Source: K189A clade bacterium (lineage in GTDB: Bacteria; Pseudomonadota; Gammaproteobacteria; Pseudomonadales; Azotimanducaceae). Taken from it: DNA of 6,849 nt. Position 1 is the stretch's first letter. Each line of letters begins with the position of its first letter. Below the pieces are notes generated by a model that was given only the letters and a program-made list of their open reading frames with translations, was not told the DNA's origin and did not search any database. Location: the NCBI GenBank assembly GCA_007571095.1, contig RKSB01000079.1:1-6849 (forward strand). The letters are read 5' to 3'. Below, piece by piece: positions 1-6,205 of the stretch. The translations under genes were made by a program, and so were the position numbers.

Positions 1-433
1 CTTCCGGCTGCGAAAGATTGGGCGGTTCTGCAGGAGTCAGCAGGTCGGCGGTGACTATCTTCTCTCGGTCGAAGTCTGCAAGATTGGTTTCGTAGTTCAA
101 AAACAGGTCGTCTTCGTCGAAGTAGATGGTCAGAAAAAATTCAACGATCTCTTCATCGGGTCGTTGCAGGCGATAGACATAATCCCACCTGTCCTGATCA
201 AAAATATGCTGAACCAGAGGTGCACCCAGTACGAACTGTACCTGCTTCTTGGTCATTCCGGTTTCCAGAGGCTTCAGCATCTCCTGAGTGACCAGATTGC
301 CCTGCTGAATGGCGACCTTATAGACTCTCAAGGCACCGAAACACCCAGACAGGAGAAAAGCCAGGCAAAACAACCAGGCGAAAGTTCTGAGGGTTTGCCT
401 CTTGTTGTCGCAACAGCCGAGTGGAGTTTTCAT
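1..433 (-). CDS. bamE: Outer-membrane assembly lipoprotein BamE (SmpA/OmlA family), C-terminus cut by window edge
   Basis: BamE is a lipoprotein subunit of the BAM complex, which inserts beta-barrel proteins into the outer membrane. Translated from the ATG at 433-431, the protein has a basic n-region (KR at residues 10-11, R16), a hydrophobic stretch (residues 18-28) and a lipobox LSGC with the lipidated cysteine at residue 31. Phe32 follows rather than Asp, which fits outer-membrane sorting. The mature part has the family core: a QGN motif, then LETGMTKKQV, then VLGAP, then a WDYVYRL strand. At least 144 residues are visible and the frame is still open at base 1. E. coli BamE is 113 residues, so this form has an acidic, Pro-containing C-terminal extension, as I recall for pseudomonad OmlA. 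The start overlaps the recN stop by 4 bases. A purine-rich GAGAGGG (444-450) lies about 10 bases upstream. The family call is firm; the C-terminal end is unknown. Confidence 0.93.
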   Translation of the reverse strand, partial: MKTPLGCCDNKRQTLRTFAWLFCLAFLLSGCFGALRVYKVAIQQGNLVTQEMLKPLETGMTKKQVQFVLGAPLVQHIFDQDRWDYVYRLQRPDEEIVEFFLTIYFDEDDLFLNYETNLADFDREKIVTADLLTPAEPPNLSQPE

Positions 434-2094
434 GAAGACGCCGCCCTCTCTAACATTTCGCTGGCGTGTGCGAGATTGCGGCGAGTCAGGTCGCTGCCCG
501 CCAGCATACGGGCTATTTCAGCGGTACGTTCGCCCTTGTCCAGCCACTTGAAGGAGGTGGGATTATCACACGCCCTCGATGTCTTCTCCACACAGAGGTG
601 GGTATGGCCATACACTGCAATCTGGGGCAGGTGAGTGACTGTCAACACTTGACGTTGACTCGCCAATTGACGCAGCAGCAAGCCCACTTTGGCTGCCACA
701 ATGCCGCCTATACCTGCATCGGCTTCGTCCAGAACCATTGTCGGCAGGCTTTCTTCCACTTTCGACAGAAGCTGGATGACCAGACTTATTCTGGATAACT
801 CACCTCCGGAAACCACTCGCGTCAAGGGGCGCGTTGGCTGATCTTCAAAAGTACTCAGCATGTAGGTGACTCGTTCGGTACCCGTGGACGACGGCTTGTC
901 GGCATCCACATCAATGCCGAAACGGCTGTTCGGCATGCCCATGTCGGGCAACCAGGCGTTGACCTTGGTTGACAGTTCGGCAGCAGCCGTCGTGCGGGCC
1001 TGGCGAAGCCTGGCTGCCTGTTCTGCATAGGCTGCCTCGAGCTGTTCTTTTTCGGTCTGTAGCGATTCGGCGTCCCGTTTCGCCTGCTCCAACTGCTCTT
1101 TTTGTTCGCATAGACGACTCGTCAACTTGTGGAGCTCCGCTGGCGAAACCTTGTGTTTTCTGGCCAGATCGCCCAACAGGGCCAGTCTGGCTTCCACCCA
1201 TTCCAATCGCTTGGGGTCTTCGTTGAGACCGTCTGAATATCGCTTGAGTTCGCTCACCGCTTCGAGCAGGTTGACCAGGCTGGTATCGAGGAGGTCACAG
1301 GCGATACCCAGTTCAGGGGCGGTAGCCTGTATCTGCTGTAGTGTTTCAAGGGATTTCGAGAGCGAGTCGGCGGTGCTGTCCGACTCGCCAGACAGAGTGG
1401 TAAGGGCCGAAAACACCGCTGCTTTCAAGTCCTGCAGGTTGGCCAGCCTGCTGTGCTCAATTTCAAGAGCCTGTATCTCTCCGCTGCCGATGGCGGCGGC
1501 TTCCAGCTCCTCCAGTTGATAGACAAGCAGGCTCAGCCTGTCCTGACTCTGGTCGGCCGGCGAATTCGGGCGACTGAGGGCCCGGGCGACTCGATCAATG
1601 GCCTCGTACAAGCGTCCGGTTTCTTTACGCAGAGCCATCTGGCCGGTGAGGGAATCGAGAATTCTGAGTTGTTGCGAGGGTCGCAGGAGTTCCTGATGAG
1701 ACTGCTGGAGGTGCAGGCTCAACAGCATTTCGCCGATTGTCCTCAGTTGTCGGACATTCACCGGCGTACCGTTGATAAAGGACCGAGAGCGGCCGTCTCT
1801 GGGCAGAACCCGTCTCAACAGGCAGACATCTTCATCCATCAAATGGTGATCGAGGAGCCACTGACGAACCAGTGGCGAATCGTCGAGATCAAAGGCGGCT
1901 GTGACTTCGGCAAAGTCAGACTCCGCACGGATCATATCCGAGTCTCCACGGCCACCGGAAACCAGCAACAAGGCATGAATCAACAAGGATTTTCCAGCTC
2001 CGCTCTCGCCGGTAATCACGGTCATTCCGGCACCAAAATCCAGATCCAGCGATCGGACTGACACAAGGTTACTGATATGCAGATGAGTAAGCAT
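430..2094 (-). CDS. recN: DNA repair protein RecN (SMC-like ATPase)
   Basis: RecN is a cytoplasmic SMC-like ATPase that acts with RecA in double-strand break repair. The 554-residue product matches the usual length (E. coli, 553). The N-terminal half-ATPase carries Walker A GESGAGKS at residues 29-36. A long, Gln/Glu/Leu-rich central region (about 155-375) is predicted coiled coil. The C-terminal half-ATPase has the ABC signature VSGGELSR (428-435), Walker B MVLDEADAGIGG (453-464) and the switch histidine in VTHLPQIA (His488). Key residues Lys35, Asp456 and Glu457 are present. The Q-loop region reads LHLQQSHQ (127-134), where most RecN proteins have a His-Gly-Gln-His pattern. The ATG at 2094 matches the conserved start but has no clear Shine-Dalgarno. 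The C-terminus ends AASS rather than the LAA-like tail that makes E. coli RecN a ClpXP substrate. The gene is divergent from grpE, and its stop overlaps bamE. Confidence 0.97.
   Translation of the reverse strand: MLTHLHISNLVSVRSLDLDFGAGMTVITGESGAGKSLLIHALLLVSGGRGDSDMIRAESDFAEVTAAFDLDDSPLVRQWLLDHHLMDEDVCLLRRVLPRDGRSRSFINGTPVNVRQLRTIGEMLLSLHLQQSHQELLRPSQQLRILDSLTGQMALRKETGRLYEAIDRVARALSRPNSPADQSQDRLSLLVYQLEELEAAAIGSGEIQALEIEHSRLANLQDLKAAVFSALTTLSGESDSTADSLSKSLETLQQIQATAPELGIACDLLDTSLVNLLEAVSELKRYSDGLNEDPKRLEWVEARLALLGDLARKHKVSPAELHKLTSRLCEQKEQLEQAKRDAESLQTEKEQLEAAYAEQAARLRQARTTAAAELSTKVNAWLPDMGMPNSRFGIDVDADKPSSTGTERVTYMLSTFEDQPTRPLTRVVSGGELSRISLVIQLLSKVEESLPTMVLDEADAGIGGIVAAKVGLLLRQLASQRQVLTVTHLPQIAVYGHTHLCVEKTSRACDNPTSFKWLDKGERTAEIARMLAGSDLTRRNLAHASEMLERAASS
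444..450 (-). promoter_or_regulatory. Probable ribosome binding site for bamE inside the recN end
   Basis: On the minus strand GAGAGGG lies about 10 bases before the bamE ATG and within the last codons of recN. It supports the ATG at 433 as the bamE start. The spacing is slightly long, so coupling to recN termination probably contributes. Confidence 0.5.
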
Positions 2095-2137
2095 TCAGGT
2101 GAAACACACTCGGAAGAAACAGAGAGCAGAATGCACT

Positions 2138-2165
2138 CTTGAAGATTTGTGCTCAAGCTCCATAT
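2138..2165 (+). promoter_or_regulatory. Sigma-32 (RpoH) heat-shock promoter for grpE
   Basis: CTTGAA (2138-2143) is an exact -35 match to the RpoH consensus. It is followed after 14 bases by CTCCATAT (2158-2165), which agrees with the -10 consensus CCCCATnT at all but one specified position. Transcription would start near 2172, about 30 bases before the grpE ATG. Position, orientation and gene function all agree; there are no transcript data. Confidence 0.82.
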
Positions 2166-2173
2166 TGAACAAA
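2146..2173. repeat. Imperfect inverted repeat across the grpE -10 region
   Basis: TTTGT-gc-TCAA (2146-2156) is complementary to TTGAACAAA (2165-2173). This gives a 9-bp stem with a 2-base bulge and an 8-base loop. It spans the -10 element of the grpE promoter and would lie in the recN leader if recN is transcribed from further upstream. It could be an operator, a leader hairpin or chance. Confidence 0.35.
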
Positions 2174-2201
2174 GACAGGCATTCGGCTTTGGTACTTGAA
2201 T

Positions 2202-2834
2202 ATGATAGCAAGTGAACAGAACGAACTCGGCAAGGCTGAAGAAGAAGGTACTCCGAAAACGACCAGCGAGGAACTCGGTGAGCCAGAGGCTTCGGCGGCC
2301 ACTGAAGACAAACCGACCGAAAAGGACACCGAAACAAATCGTCCGCCGGAAGACCTGTCAGCAACTTTGAAGCATCTGGAGGGCCGCGTGGAGGAACTTC
2401 AGGATCAGCTGTTACGCAGGCAGGCAGAGGTCGAGAATATTCAAAAGCGGGCGAGTCGAGAAGCCGCCAATGCACGCAAGTTTGCTCTGGAACCTTTTGT
2501 AACCGATCTTTTGCCGGCCATCGATAGTTTGATCAAGGCCAGAGAGTCACTGCAAGACTACCAGAAACAGCAGGCCGACAAGCCCAATCTGGCAGATGGT
2601 GTAGCCCTCTGCCTTCAGCAGCTGACTGATGCAATGAAAAAAAATGGTGTTCGGCAGATCGATCCTCTGGGCGAGCCTTTTGATCCAGGCTTTCATGAGG
2701 CTGTAGCCATGACGGCCAACGAGCAGGCAGAACCCAATACAGTACTGGAGGTCTATGAAGTCGGTTACACCCTGAATGATCGCTTGATCAGAGCCGCCAG
2801 AGTAGTGGTCAGTACACTGGAACAAAAAAACTGA
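2202..2834 (+). CDS. grpE: Hsp70 nucleotide exchange factor GrpE
   Basis: GrpE is a cytoplasmic homodimer that drives ADP release from DnaK and so resets its substrate cycle. From the ATG at 2202 it is 210 residues, close to the family norm. The N-terminal 50 residues are acidic, Glu/Thr/Pro-rich and probably disordered. A long helix follows (about 52-115) with the conserved segment ANARKFALEPFVTDLLPAID (89-108). The C-terminal beta-domain contains GEPFDPGFHEAV (157-168), an NTVLEV segment, and GYTLNDRLIRAARVVVS (188-204). A TTG at 2196, in frame two codons earlier, is a possible alternative start; the in-frame stop at 2166-2168 rules out anything longer. No good Shine-Dalgarno precedes either codon. 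The gene has its own sigma-32-type promoter and is divergent from recN. Confidence 0.97.
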   Translation: MIASEQNELGKAEEEGTPKTTSEELGEPEASAATEDKPTEKDTETNRPPEDLSATLKHLEGRVEELQDQLLRRQAEVENIQKRASREAANARKFALEPFVTDLLPAIDSLIKARESLQDYQKQQADKPNLADGVALCLQQLTDAMKKNGVRQIDPLGEPFDPGFHEAVAMTANEQAEPNTVLEVYEVGYTLNDRLIRAARVVVSTLEQKN

Positions 2835-2861
2835 CTCGACCGGACAACAGCCACCGGGCAA

Positions 2862-2889
2862 CTTGAAATCGGGCAGTTTGCCCTCATCT
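2862..2889 (+). promoter_or_regulatory. Sigma-32 (RpoH) heat-shock promoter for dnaK
   Basis: CTTGAA (2862-2867) with a 14-base spacer and CCTCATCT (2882-2889) matches the RpoH consensus exactly at -35 and at all but one specified position of CCCCATnT. The spacer equals that of the promoter before grpE. Transcription would begin near 2896, giving a dnaK leader of roughly 58 bases. dnaK can therefore be induced independently of read-through from grpE. Confidence 0.83.
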
Positions 2890-2903
2890 TTAACAAGAGG
2901 ATG

Positions 2904-2918
2904 CTGACAGACAGTCAG
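2904..2918 (+). other. Small hairpin in the predicted dnaK leader
   Basis: CTGAC-agaca-GTCAG is a perfect 5-bp stem with a 5-base loop. It lies between the predicted transcription start and the dnaK ribosome binding site. No U-run follows, so it is not a terminator. It may affect mRNA stability, but a stem this short can arise by chance. Confidence 0.3.
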
Positions 2919-2941
2919 ACCCCTCATTAAATCGAAAAAGC

Positions 2942-2946
2942 AGGAG
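2942..2946 (+). promoter_or_regulatory. Strong ribosome binding site for dnaK
   Basis: AGGAG lies 7 bases before the ATG at 2954, in A-rich and probably unstructured context. It is the only near-consensus Shine-Dalgarno among the three chaperone genes and fixes the dnaK start. Confidence 0.85.
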
Positions 2947-2953
2947 AATAAAA

Positions 2954-4870
2954 ATGAGCAAGATGATCGGAATAGATCTCGGAACAACAAACAGTTGCGT
3001 AGCGGTGATGGAAGGCCAGAAGGCCAAGGTCATCGAGAATCACGAGGGTGATCGAACCACACCTTCAATCGTCGCCTACACCGAAAACGATGAAATTCTG
3101 GTAGGCCAGTCAGCCAAAAGGCAGGCGGTGACCAACCCCAAGAACACCCTGTTCGCAATCAAGCGATTGATCGGTCGCAAGTTTGGCGACAAGGTCGTCA
3201 AGAAAGACAAGGACATGGTGCCTTACGAGATCGTAAAGGCCAAAAATGGCGACGCCTGGGTCAGGGTCAAGGACAAGGATCTGGTTCCGCCCCAGATCTC
3301 GGCGGAAGTTCTGAAAAAGATGAAAAAAACCGCCGAGGATTATCTGGGCGAAACGGTAACCGAAGCTGTCATCACGGTACCGGCCTACTTTAATGATGCC
3401 CAAAGACAGGCCACCAAGGATGCCGGACGTATAGCCGGTCTGGATGTCAAACGGATCATCAACGAACCCACTGCTGCCGCCCTGTCTTTCGGGCTGGACA
3501 AGGTCAAGGGCGAGTGCAGGGTCGCGGTCTATGATCTGGGCGGCGGAACCTTTGATATTTCCATCATTGAGATCGCCGAGGTTGATGGCGAGCATCAGTT
3601 CGAAGTGCTTTCGACCAACGGCGACACCTTTCTTGGTGGAGAAGACTTTGACCTTGCCCTGATCAACTATCTGGTCGACTCCTTCAAGAAATCCGACGGC
3701 ATGGATTTGCGCAATGACCCCCTGGCTTTACAACGCCTGAAAGAGGCAGCCGAGAAAGCCAAAATCGAGCTTTCCTCCAGCCATCAGACCGAAATCAATC
3801 TGCCTTACATTACTGCCGACTCGTCGGGGCCCAAGCATCTGGTCACCAAACTCACTCGTGCCAAGCTGGAGTCGCTGGTCGAGGAACTGGTGGAACTGAC
3901 TTTGAAGCCGGTCAGAGAGGCCCTCAAGGACGCCGGTCTGCAGGCGGCCGAAGTTGACCACGTACTTCTGGTTGGCGGACAAACCCGCATGCCGCTGGTA
4001 CAGGAAAAGGTCAGGGAAGAGTTTGGCAAGGATCCGCGCAAGGACATCAATCCGGATGAAGCGGTGGCCATAGGAGCCGCCAGCCAGGCCGGCGTATTGT
4101 CCGGCGAGGTCAAGGATGTGCTCCTGCTGGATGTGACGCCGCTTTCTCTGGGCATCGAGACGCTGGGTGGCGTGATGACACCTCTGATCGAGAAAAACAC
4201 CACCATACCCGCCAGAAAAACACAGGTTTTCTCCACTGCGGACGACAACCAGACGGCTGTTTCGGTACATGTTCTGCAGGGTGAGCGCAAGCAGGCCGGT
4301 GCCAACAAAACGCTGGGGCGGTTTGAACTGTCCAACATTCGTCCGGCACCCAGAGGCATGCCCCAGATCGAAGTCTCCTTTGACATAGATACCAACGGCA
4401 TCCTCAATGTGTCAGCCAAAGACAAGGACACCAACAAGGAACAATCCATCACGATCAAGTCTTCCGGCGGACTGAGCGAAGACGAAATCGAGCAGATGAT
4501 TTCCGATGCCGAAGCCAATACGGCGGAAGACGAGAAATTCGCCGAAATGGTCGAAATGCGCAATCAGGCGGATGCGATGATTCACGCCAACAGGAAGATG
4601 CTCTCGGAAGCCGGCGACAAACTGGACGAAGAGGACAATCAGAAGGTTACGGATGCCATCGAGCAGCTGGAAGAAGCCTTGAAGAAAGAAGACAAGGCGG
4701 AGATTGAATCCGGTATGCAGGCACTTGGCAACATTTCGGCTGACCTGGCTCAGAAGGCATACAAGCAGGAAGCCTCATCGCCAGACGCTACCGAATCGAG
4801 TCAGAGTGCGAACGATGGAGACGTTGTGGATGCCGAATTTGAAACGGTGAAAGATGCCGACAGTAAGTGA
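2954..4870 (+). CDS. dnaK: Molecular chaperone DnaK (Hsp70)
   Basis: DnaK binds exposed hydrophobic peptides in an ATP-controlled cycle with DnaJ and GrpE. The 638-residue length equals that of E. coli DnaK and the numbering coincides. The nucleotide-binding domain (1-387) has GIDLGTTNSC (6-15), Lys70, Glu171 in INEPTAAA, Asp194 and Thr199 in YDLGGGTFD, and the LLVGGQTRMP segment (338-347). The interdomain linker DVLLLD is at 388-393. The substrate-binding beta-domain runs to about 505, with Ala429 and Val436 of the peptide cleft conserved. Position 404, Met in E. coli, is Leu here. The helical lid covers about 508-605, followed by a disordered acidic, Ser-rich tail with the bacterial DVVDAEFE motif near the end. 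No key residue is missing. Heat-shock control is indicated by the upstream promoter. Confidence 0.99.
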   Translation: MSKMIGIDLGTTNSCVAVMEGQKAKVIENHEGDRTTPSIVAYTENDEILVGQSAKRQAVTNPKNTLFAIKRLIGRKFGDKVVKKDKDMVPYEIVKAKNGDAWVRVKDKDLVPPQISAEVLKKMKKTAEDYLGETVTEAVITVPAYFNDAQRQATKDAGRIAGLDVKRIINEPTAAALSFGLDKVKGECRVAVYDLGGGTFDISIIEIAEVDGEHQFEVLSTNGDTFLGGEDFDLALINYLVDSFKKSDGMDLRNDPLALQRLKEAAEKAKIELSSSHQTEINLPYITADSSGPKHLVTKLTRAKLESLVEELVELTLKPVREALKDAGLQAAEVDHVLLVGGQTRMPLVQEKVREEFGKDPRKDINPDEAVAIGAASQAGVLSGEVKDVLLLDVTPLSLGIETLGGVMTPLIEKNTTIPARKTQVFSTADDNQTAVSVHVLQGERKQAGANKTLGRFELSNIRPAPRGMPQIEVSFDIDTNGILNVSAKDKDTNKEQSITIKSSGGLSEDEIEQMISDAEANTAEDEKFAEMVEMRNQADAMIHANRKMLSEAGDKLDEEDNQKVTDAIEQLEEALKKEDKAEIESGMQALGNISADLAQKAYKQEASSPDATESSQSANDGDVVDAEFETVKDADSK

Positions 4871-5057
4871 CAACCGTCGTCAACAGCGACTGCTCGATTC
4901 ATCCGAAGGAGCTTGAGCTATCACTCGTTGCAGGATTCGACCAGGCGGCCAGGCGGCGGATTTTTCTTCGGCGGCTTTTCGGGCAAACACGGACCACTTT
5001 TTTTGAGTGCCGTCGGGTTTATGATTGAATGTCAGGCTACAAGTCGAGACTTTCGGG
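4871..5057 (+). other. dnaK-dnaJ intergenic region with GC-rich short repeats
   Basis: This 187-bp gap has no convincing promoter or rho-independent terminator, so dnaJ is probably reached by read-through from dnaK. CCAGGCGG is tandemly duplicated at 4941-4956. A second 15-base periodicity starts with CGGCGG followed by a T-rich run at 4954 and 4969. A T-run at 4998-5004 is not preceded by a stem. An AAGGAG at 4906-4911 has no start codon at useful spacing. TATGAT (5020-5025) could be a weak sigma-70 -10 without a good -35. The dnaK frame stays open through the gap to a TGA at 5063-5065. Confidence 0.5.
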
Positions 5058-6200
5058 ATGGCTGACAGGCAAGACTACTACGAAGTGCTGGGCGTCAACA
5101 GGAATGCCAGTGGCTCCGAAATAAAGAAAGCCTTTCGGCGGCAGGCTCAAAAGTATCACCCGGATCGTAATCCCGACAAGCCCGAGACAGCTGAACTCTT
5201 CAAACAGGTCAATGAGGCCTATGAAGTACTCTCGGATTCCCAAAAGCGCAGCATCTACGATCAATATGGTCACGCCGGCCTGGAAGGCAATTTCGGAAGT
5301 GCTCATGCGAGCGACCTGAACTCTGCATTCTCCACGTTTAACGACCTCTTTGAAAATATTTTCAACGTGAGTTCGGGTGGACGGGCAAGGGCCACTCGTG
5401 GAAGAGGTGCAGACCGTGTGCTGAATTACGAAATCAGCCTGGAACAGGCTGTGTTCGGAGACTCGGTTGAGCTATCCATTCCCGTCGAGGCCAGTTGTGA
5501 TACCTGCGACGGTACGGGTGCAGAACCCGGGACCAAAAACGAGAAATGTCGGCATTGCGATGGTAGCGGCCACATCGAAACCGCTCAGGGTATTTTTCAT
5601 GTTCAGAGAAGCTGCCCTGTCTGCCGAGGTCGAGGCAGGGTTATCGCAAGTCCCTGCACAGATTGTGGAGGCGAAGGTCGAGGCCAGAAAAATCAAAGGG
5701 TGTCCTTTGCGATCCCCAGAGGCATTCAGAACGGGACCAGAGTAAGGCTTCAGGGCCAGGGAGATGCCGGATTCGGCGGCGGCCCACCGGGTGATTTGTT
5801 TATCCGCATTCTGGTGCAGCCACATCCGGTATTTACTCGAAAGGGAAAGGATTTGCACTGCATAATTCCGGTGAGTTTTGTCGATGTCTGCCTGGGCGGA
5901 AGAGTAAAGATACCGGCCCTGTCCGACTCTTATATCAGCCTGGAAATACCTCCCGGAACAGCTTCGGGTTCCGTGCTGTCGGTCAGACAGGCCAGAGACA
6001 TCAACCTGATGTGCCGAATACAGATTGAAACTCCGGTCAAGCTGACTCGGCGACAAAAGGAACTGCTGACCGAATTCAGGGAATCCTTTGCCAAAAAAAG
6101 TGGCGAAGCACAGGTGCCCAAACAGACGGAATGGATGCGGAAAGTCAAAAAATTCTTTAAGGCCGAAGGCAACCAGAAAGGCAGGCGGGCCAAAAGGTAG
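5058..6200 (+). CDS. dnaJ: J-domain co-chaperone DnaJ (Hsp40), divergent linker and C-terminal domain
   Basis: DnaJ delivers unfolded clients to DnaK and stimulates its ATPase. From the ATG at 5058 the protein has 380 residues (E. coli, 376) and begins MADRQDYYEVLGV, as usual for the family. A TTG at 5025 would add 11 residues with no family support. The J-domain (5-70) has the HPD motif at 34-36. The linker at 71-117 is poor in glycine, although D/N-x-F repeats remain (NDLFENIFN). Four CxxCxGxG-type zinc motifs follow, with cysteines at 147/150, 164/167, 186/189 and 200/203. The first C-terminal beta-domain is ordinary (GDLFIRILVQPHPVF). The second goes from LSVR straight to QARDINLMCRIQIETPV, lacking about 9-10 residues of the usual G-x-G...GDL loop. 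The C-terminus is a strongly basic tail. The frame is intact, so it looks functional rather than a pseudogene. The Shine-Dalgarno is weak. Confidence 0.97.
   Translation: MADRQDYYEVLGVNRNASGSEIKKAFRRQAQKYHPDRNPDKPETAELFKQVNEAYEVLSDSQKRSIYDQYGHAGLEGNFGSAHASDLNSAFSTFNDLFENIFNVSSGGRARATRGRGADRVLNYEISLEQAVFGDSVELSIPVEASCDTCDGTGAEPGTKNEKCRHCDGSGHIETAQGIFHVQRSCPVCRGRGRVIASPCTDCGGEGRGQKNQRVSFAIPRGIQNGTRVRLQGQGDAGFGGGPPGDLFIRILVQPHPVFTRKGKDLHCIIPVSFVDVCLGGRVKIPALSDSYISLEIPPGTASGSVLSVRQARDINLMCRIQIETPVKLTRRQKELLTEFRESFAKKSGEAQVPKQTEWMRKVKKFFKAEGNQKGRRAKR
6192..6197 (+). promoter_or_regulatory. Ribosome binding site supporting the GTG start of dapB
   Basis: AAAAGG overlaps the last codons of dnaJ and stands 8 bases before GTG at 6206. 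It supports this non-ATG start, and translation is probably coupled to dnaJ termination. Confidence 0.6.
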
Positions 6201-6205
6201 TCAGC

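Noticed and set aside
1453..2061. 202-residue open frame on the plus strand inside recN
   Set aside because: It is antisense to the conserved RecN N-terminal domain and has no recognisable domain or good ribosome binding site.
2095..2475. 126-residue minus-strand frame ending just before recN
   Set aside because: It is antisense to the grpE start and promoter and its product resembles no known protein; it abuts the recN ATG by chance.
2921..2930. CCCCTCATTAA-like sequence (2920-2930) as a second sigma-32 -10 before dnaK
   Set aside because: No CTTGAA-like -35 occurs at suitable distance upstream, and the element at 2862-2889 is much better.
3805..4563. 252-residue open frame on the minus strand inside dnaK
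   Set aside because: It lies wholly antisense to a fully conserved dnaK, is Ser/Leu-rich low-complexity sequence and matches no family I recognise; it is a shadow of codon bias.
4954..5004. GC-rich segment with T-runs after dnaK as a rho-independent terminator
   Set aside because: The GC blocks are direct, not inverted, repeats and no stem could be formed immediately before either T-run.
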